NCBI RefSeq assembly: GCF_003096035.1
Contig: NZ_CP029186.1
Coordinates: forward strand, 1,191,001 to 1,255,000
Reading direction: 5' to 3'
Length of the DNA: 64,000 nt
From: Flavobacterium album
GTDB taxonomy: Bacteria > Bacteroidota > Bacteroidia > Flavobacteriales > Flavobacteriaceae
Positions 18,900 through 26,740 of this stretch are shown here, one piece after another. The first letter of the stretch is position 1, and every line of letters starts with the position of its first letter. A program made the translations under genes and the position numbers. The notes below the pieces were generated by a model. The model searched no databases. It was given only the letters and a program-made list of their open reading frames with translations, and had not been told where the DNA came from.

Positions 18900-19817
18900 T
18901 TAATCACAAAACTTATACTTACTGTTCGCCTCACAATTCCTTCCGGTGGCAATTACGGTATGCGACTGCTCTTTCCCGCCCTTCAGCGTCATGTCCATAA
19001 AGTCGATAATGGTTTGCTGGCCCTTGGCGAACAGCATGTCGCTATAGTCGTGCTCGCCGCCGCAATAAGTCACCAGGTGCGTACTGCCATTGAGCCCCAG
19101 CATATGGTTATAAATGGAATACGACCCAAAGAGCATCAGCCAGCCGGATGAATTTGTGGGGCAGTAATGGTGTGCTGCAGTTCCGTAAGGCACTGTTTTG
19201 TCGCAGCTGCCGTGGAAAAGCATCACGGGTACCAGCGTGTTTTTATTGATTAGGTTGATGTCCATAATAGCACCGGCACCCGATATTATACCCGCATATT
19301 TAAAGCCCTCAGGGAGCCTGCCCGGATACAGCTGCATCATGGTTTTATCCCAGAATGCGGCATGAAGTACGGTTTCTGCCCCCGCACTGCTCCCGGATAT
19401 AAATATTTTTGAAGGGTCGATGTTGTAAGTGTCTTTATTGCTGATGAAAAACACTACGGCCTGCTGTAACTGGTTGGCCGCGATCTGGATGGCCTTTATC
19501 TTTTCCGGAATGGTGCCGCCACAGCTAAAATTCTTGCCTTTCATGTATAGCGAATAGCTTATGGATGCCACCGCATAGCCTTTGGATGCCGCATAGCTGC
19601 AAATGTGGTGCCCGTTCTTTCTTTCGCCACCAGAGAAGCCGCCGCCATGCACATGGATGAGCAAGGGCAGCTTGCCGGCAGGCTTTCCTTTAGGCAGGAA
19701 CAGGTCAAGCTCCAATTTCAAGCTGTCGTTGGTAAAATAGGTTATAGTTTTATATTCCTGTGCGTTTACAGACAGGAAGCAAAACAGCGCAGCGAAAAGC
19801 AAAAATTTCTTTATCAT
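18900..19817 (-). CDS. secreted alpha/beta hydrolase (esterase)
   Basis: The 305-residue protein starts at the ATG at 19817 (MIKKFLLFAALFCFLSVNAQ); a TTG two codons upstream also opens the frame. After the signal peptide it has the oxyanion-hole motif HVHGGGFSGG and the nucleophile elbow SGSSAGAE, typical of the hormone-sensitive lipase/BD-FAE-like carboxylesterases. The catalytic histidine is probably in GGEHDYSD near the C-terminus. It is likely a periplasmic or extracellular ester hydrolase of unknown substrate. Convergent with recO, with only 9 bases between them. Confidence 0.85.
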   Translation of the reverse strand: MIKKFLLFAALFCFLSVNAQEYKTITYFTNDSLKLELDLFLPKGKPAGKLPLLIHVHGGGFSGGERKNGHHICSYAASKGYAVASISYSLYMKGKNFSCGGTIPEKIKAIQIAANQLQQAVVFFISNKDTYNIDPSKIFISGSSAGAETVLHAAFWDKTMMQLYPGRLPEGFKYAGIISGAGAIMDINLINKNTLVPVMLFHGSCDKTVPYGTAAHHYCPTNSSGWLMLFGSYSIYNHMLGLNGSTHLVTYCGGEHDYSDMLFAKGQQTIIDFMDMTLKGGKEQSHTVIATGRNCEANSKYKFCD

Positions 19818-19835
19818 AATCAAAAAAATAATGAT

Positions 19836-20348
19836 TTATCCTTTAACCAGCTGGCTCGCTTTAAACACCTTCGACCATTTCTCGATAAACGTATCATCAA
19901 GTTTTTTCTTTTTAATGGCAATAAAGTTTACATGCAGGCTCTCATCACCCTGGATGGCATAATATAACTGCGACTCCGGATTTGGGTCGTCATTGAACTT
20001 AGGGCTTTCTATCTTGAATAGCACCCAGATGTTTTTTACAGTATCATCGCTTTCTATGATCGTCATTTTCGATTCCGGTGCATTTTGCAGGGCGCTTTGC
20101 TTAAAAAGTTCGGCTATCTGAGCTGTATTCTGCACTTTGACACCTTTGATGGCCATCATATTCCCCATCAACGTCCAGTTTTCAAAAGTCTCTTTTTCCG
20201 GAATGAGTTCCACCATGTGTGTGGGGCCATCTGCCTGGTCACTGGCAATCTTTAGTTTAGCTTCCTTAGGCCAGTCTATAGTAAGTGATTCCTGTCCGAA
20301 GGAGATATTTATAGCGAGCAATGCGACAAAGAGGAGTAGTTTTTTCAT
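19836..20348 (-). CDS. exported protein of unknown function
   Basis: The start is the ATG at 20348, giving 170 residues. The longer frame from 20465 would run into a decayed tRNA and across a -7 promoter element, so it is rejected. A clear signal peptide (MKKLLLFVALLAINISFGQ) is followed by a soluble domain without a motif I recognise (SLTIDWPKEAKLKIASDQ, ending SKVFKASQLVKG). It lies 18 bases upstream of the secreted esterase, so the two may form an operon. Confidence 0.75.
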   Translation of the reverse strand: MKKLLLFVALLAINISFGQESLTIDWPKEAKLKIASDQADGPTHMVELIPEKETFENWTLMGNMMAIKGVKVQNTAQIAELFKQSALQNAPESKMTIIESDDTVKNIWVLFKIESPKFNDDPNPESQLYYAIQGDESLHVNFIAIKKKKLDDTFIEKWSKVFKASQLVKG

Positions 20349-20367
20349 TTGGAAAGGTTTGGTTTTC

Positions 20368-20375
20368 CAAATATA
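20368..20375 (-). promoter_or_regulatory. -7 element of the exported-protein gene
   Basis: On the minus strand TATATTTG matches TAnnTTTG, 19 bases upstream of the ATG at 20348, supporting that start. Confidence 0.45.
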
Positions 20376-20407
20376 AGGGTTTTGAAGGTGAGGGGATGTA
20401 TAAAAAC

Positions 20408-20436
20408 AAAAAAGCCTCACATTTCTGCAAGGCTTT
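20408..20436 (-). terminator. terminator of the decayed tRNA-Asn copy
   Basis: AAAGCCT and AGGCTTT (minus-strand reading) form the stem, followed by a T-rich run. It is homologous in position and flank to the terminator behind the intact tRNA-Asn. Confidence 0.6.
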
Positions 20437-20441
20437 AAAAG

Positions 20442-20525
20442 CTCCCCCTCTTGGGCTCGAACCAACCCCGATAGCTATCGGGGCTCTGATTAACAGTCAG
20501 ATGCTCTAACCGGCTGAGCTAAGGA
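20442..20525 (-). pseudogene. tRNA-Asn remnant interrupted by an 18-base palindrome
   Basis: The 3' flank, discriminator base, 3' acceptor strand and T-loop (20431-20465) are identical over 35 bases to the intact tRNA-Asn at 20853-20887. The D-arm, the anticodon stem-loop with GTT and the anticodon flank match with one change. Two differences disable it. Five bases of the variable/T-stem region (GGACC on the plus strand) are replaced by the perfect palindrome CCCCGATAGCTATCGGGG at 20466-20483. The 5' acceptor strand reads TAATCCT instead of TCCTCCT, giving two mismatches. The T-stem also loses a pair. The upstream GIY-YIG ORF terminates inside it. Confidence 0.8.
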
Positions 20526-20803
20526 TTAAATTTTAGCTTTAGCTTTATACCCATTTCAGGATATTGGATCAGGTTTTGAATATAGATTTTGCTTTTCATT
20601 GATTTAATATGCTTCTCTATTGTCATCCCTTGGTGCTTTGAATCACATAACAATGAGTACACGAGTTTCCAGTCATCGGCATTATAAGTGAATTTTCCAG
20701 CTTCTGCATTTTCATGAAAGCCCAATCTAATATCAATATTAGAAGTATACACTGTATAGTACCGTTCTAATTTTTCTGAATGAAGGATATAGACATAGTG
20801 CAT
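20519..20803 (-). CDS. GIY-YIG nuclease family protein, probably degenerate
   Basis: The 94-residue protein matches the small single-domain GIY-YIG proteins frequent in Bacteroidota. VYIL forms the GIY strand, RYYTVYT the YIG strand, DIRLGFH carries the catalytic Arg, and IEKHIKSMKS carries the metal-binding Glu. The glycine of the second strand (usually YxG) is replaced by valine, which may weaken activity. The C-terminus ends KLKLKFNP at a stop codon formed by the tRNA-Asn remnant, so it may be cut short. It lies between the intact tRNA-Asn and the remnant, a tRNA-neighbour location common for these ORFs. Confidence 0.75.
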   Translation of the reverse strand: MHYVYILHSEKLERYYTVYTSNIDIRLGFHENAEAGKFTYNADDWKLVYSLLCDSKHQGMTIEKHIKSMKSKIYIQNLIQYPEMGIKLKLKFNP

Positions 20804-20828
20804 TTGGAAATAATCAGCATTTTATAAA

Positions 20829-20858
20829 ACAAAAAAGCCGCACTAATAGCGCGGCTTT
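20829..20858 (-). terminator. terminator of tRNA-Asn
   Basis: On the minus strand AAAGCCGC and GCGGCTTT form a stem directly after the tRNA 3' flank, followed by a run of T. Confidence 0.7.
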
Positions 20859-20863
20859 AAAAG

Positions 20864-20937
20864 CTCCCCCTCTTGGGCTCGAACCAAGGACCCTCTGATT
20901 AACAGTCAGATGCTCTAACCAGCTGAGCTAAGGAGGA
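20864..20937 (-). tRNA. tRNA-Asn (GTT)
   Basis: The 74-base gene folds as a complete cloverleaf. The acceptor stem TCCTCCT pairs with AGGGGGA (one G-U). The D-stem is GCTC/GAGC, the anticodon stem TCTGA/TCAGA has loop CTGTTAA, and the T-stem CTTGG/CCAAG has loop TTCGAGC. The anticodon is GTT (asparagine). CCA is not encoded, as is usual in this phylum. A terminator follows. Confidence 0.97.
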
Positions 20938-21075
20938 AACTGTATATTGTTGTATTTATATCTTCTTTATGAACGTTTGCTGATAAAAGCGTTACTGTTA
21001 CAGCGGTGCAAATATATAACCATTTTTAGTTTTCACAAACAATTTGACGAAAATTTTAAAAGATTTTTTCAGTCG

Positions 21076-22401
21076 CTAATTCACGATCAGGTCGTAAATG
21101 TCTTTTCCGAAAGTTAACACCATAAGGCTTAATAATATAACCATTCCCACAGTTTGTACTACGCCTGCAGCCTTATCGCTAAGCCTGCGGCCCGTGATCA
21201 TTTCGGCAATGGTAAAGAGTGCATGGCCGCCGTCAAGGCCCGGTATCGGCAGTATGTTCATAAAAGCAAGCCCTATAGAGAACAGTGCCGTAAATTTCCA
21301 GAAGAATTCCCAATCCCAGGTTGTAGGCATATTCGAGGCTATACCCACTACGCTTTTCACGTGCGTGTAAGCGCCTGTAGAAGGGCGCAGGATAAGCTTG
21401 AATTGCTTGATGTTGTAAACTATAAGTGAATAGGATTCCTCAACCGCTTTCGGCATTGCCGAGAAAAAGTTGTAATGTTCAACCGTTGCAAGGTCAATTT
21501 TGTCGGTCGGCTTCTCTACATATCCCATCACGCCATCTTTATCCACACTTATCTTAATATCCATTGGCTGCCCGTCACGCATCACGTTCAGCGTCACGAA
21601 ACCGTTTTTATTTTTATAAGCCACTTCACTTGCCTGGCCCAGGTAACGCAGCTTCTGGCTGTTTATACCGGTAACCCTGTCGCCCTTCTTAAGTCCGGCT
21701 TTCTGTGCATTGCCCGTAGGGATGACACTATCAATCACGGTGCCGGTCACTTTATAATGGATAAAATCACGGCCTTCTTTGTCCAGTATCTCTTTTTTGT
21801 TCTCGTCGGTCAAAACCAGCGTTTCCGGCTTGCCATTGCGCTCCACTTTTATAGTGTCGCCTAATAGCACGTCCAGCACCAGCCTGTCAAAGCGTTCCTG
21901 GCTTTTTCCGTCTACGCTCAGGATCTTGTCGCCATCACGGAAACCTACTTTTTGCCCGGTCTCGCCAAATACAAGCCCTACATTTTGTACTTTTTCGGTA
22001 GCCACATATTTTTTTCCATACGTGCAGTACACCATAGTGAAGATGAACCACGCCAGCAATACGTTTACAATAATACCACCAAGCATGATGATAAGCCTTT
22101 GCCATGCCGGTTTCGAACGGAATTCCCACGGCTGTGGCGGCAGCTTCATCTGCTCGGTATCCATGCTTTCATCCACCATGCCGGACAGCTTTACGTAGCC
22201 TCCAAGCGGAAGCCACCCGATACCCCATTCTGTTTCACCTATTTTTTTCTTTACCAAAGAGAATCCCGCATCCATAAAAAGATAGAATTTCTCTACCCTC
22301 ACCTTGAACCATTTTGCGGTTATATAATGCCCGAATTCGTGCAATATTACAAGTATCGACAACATAAGCAGCAATTGGGCAACCTGAACAACTATATCCA
22401 T
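21076..22401 (-). CDS. rseP: RIP metalloprotease, site-2 protease
   Basis: The 441-residue inner membrane zinc protease carries HEFGH at residues 21-25 in the first helix, a PDZ region around residues 205-290, and the second metal-binding motif in NILPIPGLDGGHALF near residue 385. It performs intramembrane cleavage of anti-sigma factors or of signal-peptide remnants. The length is typical of bacterial RseP/EcfE with one clear PDZ domain. No anti-sigma/sigma pair is adjacent. Confidence 0.93.
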   Translation of the reverse strand: MDIVVQVAQLLLMLSILVILHEFGHYITAKWFKVRVEKFYLFMDAGFSLVKKKIGETEWGIGWLPLGGYVKLSGMVDESMDTEQMKLPPQPWEFRSKPAWQRLIIMLGGIIVNVLLAWFIFTMVYCTYGKKYVATEKVQNVGLVFGETGQKVGFRDGDKILSVDGKSQERFDRLVLDVLLGDTIKVERNGKPETLVLTDENKKEILDKEGRDFIHYKVTGTVIDSVIPTGNAQKAGLKKGDRVTGINSQKLRYLGQASEVAYKNKNGFVTLNVMRDGQPMDIKISVDKDGVMGYVEKPTDKIDLATVEHYNFFSAMPKAVEESYSLIVYNIKQFKLILRPSTGAYTHVKSVVGIASNMPTTWDWEFFWKFTALFSIGLAFMNILPIPGLDGGHALFTIAEMITGRRLSDKAAGVVQTVGMVILLSLMVLTFGKDIYDLIVN

Positions 22402-22429
22402 TCTGAAATTTTAGTTTTGTATAAACGCA

Positions 22430-22437
22430 CAAAAATA
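22430..22437 (-). promoter_or_regulatory. -7 element upstream of rseP
   Basis: TATTTTTG on the minus strand matches TAnnTTTG, 28 bases upstream of the start codon. Confidence 0.4.
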
Positions 22438-22647
22438 GTGTTTTCTGATTTACTTCCGCTTATTTTAATTTTCATGCATCTGATTTAAAAGTTTGTTAAT
22501 AATCAGTACAGGGGTTTTATGTATGGCGATTACAGGGTAAATTTACATTGCGAAATCAGTACCCGTAAGAATTGCTTTCGGATTAGAGGTATATTTACCA
22601 ATATAAATACCATTTATCCCGCGGGATGATCATTAAAAAACACACCT

Positions 22648-23724
22648 ATGGCTCCATCACTTTTTTCATTATTCCAGATAAAAAGCATCATATTCAAGAA
22701 TCGCATCGTGGTATCGCCCATGTGCCAGTACTCTGCCGAAGACGGCTTTGCCAACGACTGGCACCTGGTACACCTTGGCGCAAGGGCAATAGGGGGGGCG
22801 GCGCTCATCATGCAGGAAGCTACGGCCGTATCGCCGGAAGGAAGGATATCGCTCTGCGACCTCGGTATCTGGAGCGATGAGCATATAGAGAAATACAGGC
22901 AGATAACAGCCTTCATCCTCTCGCAGAATGCTTTTCCGGGTATCCAATTGGCACATGCGGGCCGAAAGGCGAGTATCAGCACACCATGGCAGGGTAACCG
23001 AAAACTGGTGCCGGATGAGGGCGGATGGCGTACAGTAGCCCCGAGCGCGATCCCTTACCATGATAATGAGGCCCTGCTTCCTGTCGAAATGGACAAGGAC
23101 GCCATTGATAAAGTTGTAAACGATTTCCGTGAGGCTGCACGCAGGGCGCGCGAGGCAGGATATAAAGTACTCGAAATCCACGGGGCTCACGGTTACCTGC
23201 AGCACCAGTTCCTTTCTCCATTGTCCAATAAACGTACCGATGAATATGGCGGCAGCTTCGAAAACCGCATCCGTTTCCTGCTGGAGACTATAGACGCCGT
23301 GAGGCTGGAATGGCCGGGCGACCTCCCGTTGTTTGTAAGGCTGTCCGGTACCGATTGGGCAGAAGGCGGATGGAATGAGGACGACACGGTAGCACTGGCC
23401 GCGATACTCAGGGAAAACGGCGTCGACCTGATAGACTGCTCCTCGGGCGGATTGGTATCGCACCAAAAGATACCTGTTGGGCCGAATTACCAGGTTCCCA
23501 TTGCCGAACGCGTAAAGAAAGAAGCGCATATTTGTACCTCCGCTGTCGGGCTGATCACCGAGGCACATCAGGCAGATGATATTATAAAAGAAGGAAAAGC
23601 CGACCTGGTGTTCTTTGCCCGTGAAGCCCTCCGTGACCCGAATATCGCACTCACGTTTGCCCACGAGCTTAATGCAGAAGTCATTTGGCCAAAGCAATAC
23701 GAACGTGCCCAACTGAAGGATTAA
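22648..23724 (+). CDS. old yellow enzyme family NADH:flavin oxidoreductase (YqjM-like)
   Basis: The 358-residue FMN enzyme matches the YqjM/NamA class. The segment SPMCQYSAEDG places a cysteine at residue 26 and a tyrosine at residue 28, the positions of the redox-tuning Cys26 and substrate-binding Tyr28 of YqjM. IHGAHGYLQHQFLSP carries the active-site His-x2-His region, and RTDEYGGSFENR is the family signature. It reduces activated alkenes such as enals and quinones using NAD(P)H. It opens a plus-strand run of four more metabolic genes and a permease. Confidence 0.93.
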   Translation: MAPSLFSLFQIKSIIFKNRIVVSPMCQYSAEDGFANDWHLVHLGARAIGGAALIMQEATAVSPEGRISLCDLGIWSDEHIEKYRQITAFILSQNAFPGIQLAHAGRKASISTPWQGNRKLVPDEGGWRTVAPSAIPYHDNEALLPVEMDKDAIDKVVNDFREAARRAREAGYKVLEIHGAHGYLQHQFLSPLSNKRTDEYGGSFENRIRFLLETIDAVRLEWPGDLPLFVRLSGTDWAEGGWNEDDTVALAAILRENGVDLIDCSSGGLVSHQKIPVGPNYQVPIAERVKKEAHICTSAVGLITEAHQADDIIKEGKADLVFFAREALRDPNIALTFAHELNAEVIWPKQYERAQLKD

Positions 23725-23805
23725 TTCCGGGTTTTTGGGTTTCGGTTTATAATAGCTACGAAATAATATTTATATACTAATAATATAAGAGTGAAGCTCG
23801 CTCCT

Positions 23806-23838
23806 CTCTCCTTTGGAGAGGGGGTGGGGGTGAGGCCA
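23806..23838. repeat. palindromic repeat CTCTCC-TTT-GGAGAG with G-rich tail
   Basis: A six-base hairpin followed by GGGGTGGGGGTGAGG lies directly before the Gfo/Idh gene. It resembles the palindromic elements at 5368-5458 and at about 26148-26176, which share CCCC/GGGG arms with TTAGGGG or TGGGGG tails. Confidence 0.45.
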
Positions 23839-23842
23839 AACA

Positions 23843-24892
23843 ATGAAAACAATAAAAACAGCACTACTCTCATACGGAATGTCGGGCAAAGTATTCCACG
23901 CCCCGTTTCTCGAAATGCATCCCGGCTTTGAGCTTACCGGCTCGTGGGAACGCAGCAAAAAACTCATACAGCAGGATTATCCCGATGTGAAAAGCTATGG
24001 ATCATTGGAAGAACTGCTTGCGGATGATGTGGACTTAGTGATCGTAAATACCCCAGTGGATACGCATTACGAATACGCCAAAAAAGTACTCGAAGCAGGT
24101 AAGCATGCCCTCGTTGAAAAAGCCTTTACAACCACCGTTGCCCAGGCGGAAGAACTTGATGCCCTTGCAAAGCAAAAAGGCCTGAAGCTGGCCGTTTTCC
24201 AGAACCGCAGGTGGGACAGCGACCTGAAAACCGTGAAGCAGGTACTCGATCAAAAGGTTTTGGGTGAAATTGTGGAGGCGGAATTCCGTTTTGACCGATA
24301 CAATCCTAACCTGAGCCCCAAAGCATGGAAGGAAGATAACAACCCCGGTGCAGGGATCCTGATGGACCTCGGTTCGCACCTTATCGACCAGGCGCTATAC
24401 TTGTTCGGGTTTCCGGAAGCGGTATTTGCCGATATACGCAGGCTAAGGGAAAACTCGCAGGTAGATGACGATTTTAGCATCATGCTTTATTATCCCGACA
24501 AAAGGGTGAAGCTGCACTCCGGATTTTTTGTCCGCGAAGGGGTGCCGGCGTATACACTGCATGGACGCAAAGGGTCCTTCCTGAAACAGCGGGGCGACAT
24601 CCAGGAAGATGTGCTCAAAACCGGGCAAAAGCCAAACCTTGAGGATTGGGGCACCGAACCCGAAGAAAAGGCCGGTTTTCTCCACACCGAGCATGACGGC
24701 GAATTATTTCGTGGCCACATACCCACGCAACAGGGAAATTATTACAGCCTGTTCGATGGGCTTTATAAGTCGATAACTGAAAACATACAGGAGCCTGTCA
24801 CTGCTGAAGATGGCATCAGGGTCTTGAAAATAATAGCCGCTGCACAGCAGAGCAGCGCACAACGAAAAGTAGTCGATTTAGGAGCTGTCTAA
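23843..24892 (+). CDS. Gfo/Idh/MocA family oxidoreductase
   Basis: The 349-residue NAD(P)-dependent dehydrogenase has an N-terminal Rossmann domain (ALLSYGMSGKVFHAPFL) and a variant of the EKP motif as VEKAFTTT near residue 92, where alanine replaces the usual proline. The C-terminal substrate domain has GSHLIDQALYLFG with the catalytic histidine. It is closest in style to YdgJ/IolW-like inositol or sugar dehydrogenases; the substrate is not readable. It sits between an old yellow enzyme and an aldo/keto reductase. Confidence 0.88.
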   Translation: MKTIKTALLSYGMSGKVFHAPFLEMHPGFELTGSWERSKKLIQQDYPDVKSYGSLEELLADDVDLVIVNTPVDTHYEYAKKVLEAGKHALVEKAFTTTVAQAEELDALAKQKGLKLAVFQNRRWDSDLKTVKQVLDQKVLGEIVEAEFRFDRYNPNLSPKAWKEDNNPGAGILMDLGSHLIDQALYLFGFPEAVFADIRRLRENSQVDDDFSIMLYYPDKRVKLHSGFFVREGVPAYTLHGRKGSFLKQRGDIQEDVLKTGQKPNLEDWGTEPEEKAGFLHTEHDGELFRGHIPTQQGNYYSLFDGLYKSITENIQEPVTAEDGIRVLKIIAAAQQSSAQRKVVDLGAV

Positions 24893-24900
24893 ATTTTGAA

Positions 24901-25005
24901 AAAGCAACGAAATGTCATATTGAGCGGAGCCTGTCTGACGACATAGGCAGGTCGAAATGCGCTATTTTCGTTGCTTTAGCTTCTCGACTGCGCTCGAAGT
25001 GACAG
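24901..25005. repeat. inverted-repeat element
   Basis: AAAGCAACGAAAT near 24901 is complementary, with one bulge, to ATTTTCGTTGCTTT at 24964-24977. Outside this GTCATATTGAGCGGAG and CTCGACTGCGCTCGAAGTGAC make further arms of the 'GTCATTGAGCGGAG' type that also occurs at 43064-43160. Confidence 0.45.
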
Positions 25006-25066
25006 CCGTTAATATGTATTTTACCTAATATAAGTTAAATTTAGACAGTTACTTAAAATAAAAATT

Positions 25067-26017
25067 ATGGAAAAACGCCAATTAGGAACTACCGGCCTGC
25101 ATGTATATCCCATCACTTTCGGGGGCAATGTATTTGGCTGGACGATCGATGAGAAAAAGTCATTTGAGCTGTTGGATGCTTTTACCGGCAAAGGCTTCAA
25201 TTTTATAGATACTGCCGATGTGTATTCGCGTTGGAAACCGGGCAATGAAGGCGGCGAATCGGAAACCATCATCGGTAACTGGATGAAAAAGCGCGGCAAC
25301 CGCAACGATGTGATCATCGCTACCAAAGTAGGCAGTGATATGGGCGGCGGCAAGAAAGGGCTTTCGAAGAAATATATCCTCAATGCCGTTGAAGCATCAT
25401 TGAAACGATTGCAGACCGACCATATCGACCTGTACCAGTCGCATTGGGACGACCCCGAAACACCTATTGAAGAAACGCTGGACGCTTATGCCCAACTGAT
25501 AAAAGAAGGCAAGGTGCGCCACATTGGGGCATCCAACCTTACCGCCGACAGGCTGAAGGAGTCATTACAGGTCGCCGCCGAAAACGGCCTCCCCGCCTAT
25601 GAAACGTTCCAGCCGCATTATAACCTCTACGAACGCGAAGTTTTCGAGAACGGTCTCGAGCCCGTTTGTCTTGGCAATAACCTTGGGGTGCTCAATTATT
25701 ATTCGCTTGCCAGCGGATTCCTTACAGGAAAATACCGCTCCAAAGACGACCTTGATAAGAGTCCGCGCGGTGGTGGTGTAGCCAAGTACCTTGACGACCG
25801 TGGCTTTAAAATACTTGCCGCACTAGACGAGGTTTCAAAGCAATTGAAAACCACACCCGCAACGGCAGCGCTGGCATGGCTCATCCACAGGCCATCGGTT
25901 ACAGCCCCTATCGTAAGTGCCACAACTGTTGACCAGCTTGAAAGCATCATGAAGGCACCCGACCTGCCTATCACTGCCCACGAGATCGAACTCCTGACGC
26001 AGGAAAGCGCGTGGTAG
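25067..26017 (+). CDS. aldo/keto reductase
   Basis: The 316-residue TIM-barrel oxidoreductase has the family start KRQLGTTGLHVYPITFGGNVFGW. The catalytic tetrad appears as Asp and Tyr in FIDTADVYSRW, Lys in IIATKVGSD, and His in YQSHWDDPETP. It probably reduces aldehydes or ketones with NADPH. It follows the Gfo/Idh gene after a repeat-containing gap of 174 bases. Confidence 0.92.
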   Translation: MEKRQLGTTGLHVYPITFGGNVFGWTIDEKKSFELLDAFTGKGFNFIDTADVYSRWKPGNEGGESETIIGNWMKKRGNRNDVIIATKVGSDMGGGKKGLSKKYILNAVEASLKRLQTDHIDLYQSHWDDPETPIEETLDAYAQLIKEGKVRHIGASNLTADRLKESLQVAAENGLPAYETFQPHYNLYEREVFENGLEPVCLGNNLGVLNYYSLASGFLTGKYRSKDDLDKSPRGGGVAKYLDDRGFKILAALDEVSKQLKTTPATAALAWLIHRPSVTAPIVSATTVDQLESIMKAPDLPITAHEIELLTQESAW

Positions 26018-26100
26018 TTTTTAAGTTGATGCGTTGATTTGGTTATTCGACAAAAAGTTCGGCAAACAATGTCACATATTATAGGCACGTATCGGAGAAT

Positions 26101-26176
26101 CCCGACTGCTATCGGGAGAGAAGAGAATTAAACAGCATGACTGTAGCTGTTCCCCTCTTGAGACGGGTTAGGGGTG
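26101..26176. repeat. repeat remnants: GATAGCTATC-like palindrome and CCCCTC/GGGG element
   Basis: CCCGACTGCTATCGGG (26101-26116) differs at two positions from the perfect palindrome found inside the tRNA-Asn remnant. CCCCTCTTGAGACGGGTTAGGGG at about 26148-26171 is a second palindromic remnant. Both precede the cupin gene. Confidence 0.4.
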
Positions 26177-26202
26177 TGCTTAAACTAAACAATTGCTTAT
26201 CC

Positions 26203-26697
26203 ATGGACATTTTACAATTCCAATTCGAAGACGACGGAAAAATACCTAACAGCGTCTTTCCGTTAATCGTTTATAAAAATGCTTTCGATCCCGGCGAAAA
26301 CCTTGCTGATGTTATGGAAGAAACATTCGCTAAAAACAACTGGAAGAATGCCTGGCGCAATGGCGTATACCCGTACCATCATTACCACAGCATTACCCAT
26401 GAAGTGCTGGGCGTTTATAAAGGCTCGGCACAATTGCACATGGGTGGCGAAAATGGCCAAAAGCTGGATGTAGAAGCTGGAGATGTGCTTGTACTTCCTG
26501 CCGGTACAGGGCATAAGAAAATATCTGCTTCTGAGGACTTTGCAGTGCTTGGGGCTTATCCGGGGGGAGTGGAGTATGACCTGCTGACCGGAAAAGATAG
26601 CGAGCGCGTGAAGGCTTTGGAAAATATTGCAAAAGTACCCTTTCCCGATAACGACCCGTTGCTTGGGAATGAGGGTATACAGGAATTTTGGAAATAG
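26203..26697 (+). CDS. cupin domain protein, YjlB-like
   Basis: The start is the ATG at 26203 (MDILQFQFEDDG). The longer frame from 26137 reads through a palindromic repeat and is rejected. The 164-residue protein has the two cupin motifs, HHYHSITHEVLGVYKGSA and GDVLVLPAGTGHKKI, with metal-binding histidines and glutamate. The C-terminal VPFPDNDPLLG segment is typical of the YjlB group, whose biochemical role is not established. It lies in a run with oxidoreductases. Confidence 0.85.
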   Translation: MDILQFQFEDDGKIPNSVFPLIVYKNAFDPGENLADVMEETFAKNNWKNAWRNGVYPYHHYHSITHEVLGVYKGSAQLHMGGENGQKLDVEAGDVLVLPAGTGHKKISASEDFAVLGAYPGGVEYDLLTGKDSERVKALENIAKVPFPDNDPLLGNEGIQEFWK

Positions 26698-26740
26698 TAG
26701 GGGAACAGTTGCATTCCGGTAATTCTTTAATTTTTAATAT

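Noticed and set aside
20321..20509. plus-strand small open frame across the tRNA-Asn remnant
   Set aside because: It runs through tRNA, terminator and palindrome sequence and has no protein-like features.
22669..23712. 347-residue minus-strand open frame opposite the old yellow enzyme gene
   Set aside because: Antisense to a gene with Cys26/Tyr28 and other family motifs; no own motif and no start context.
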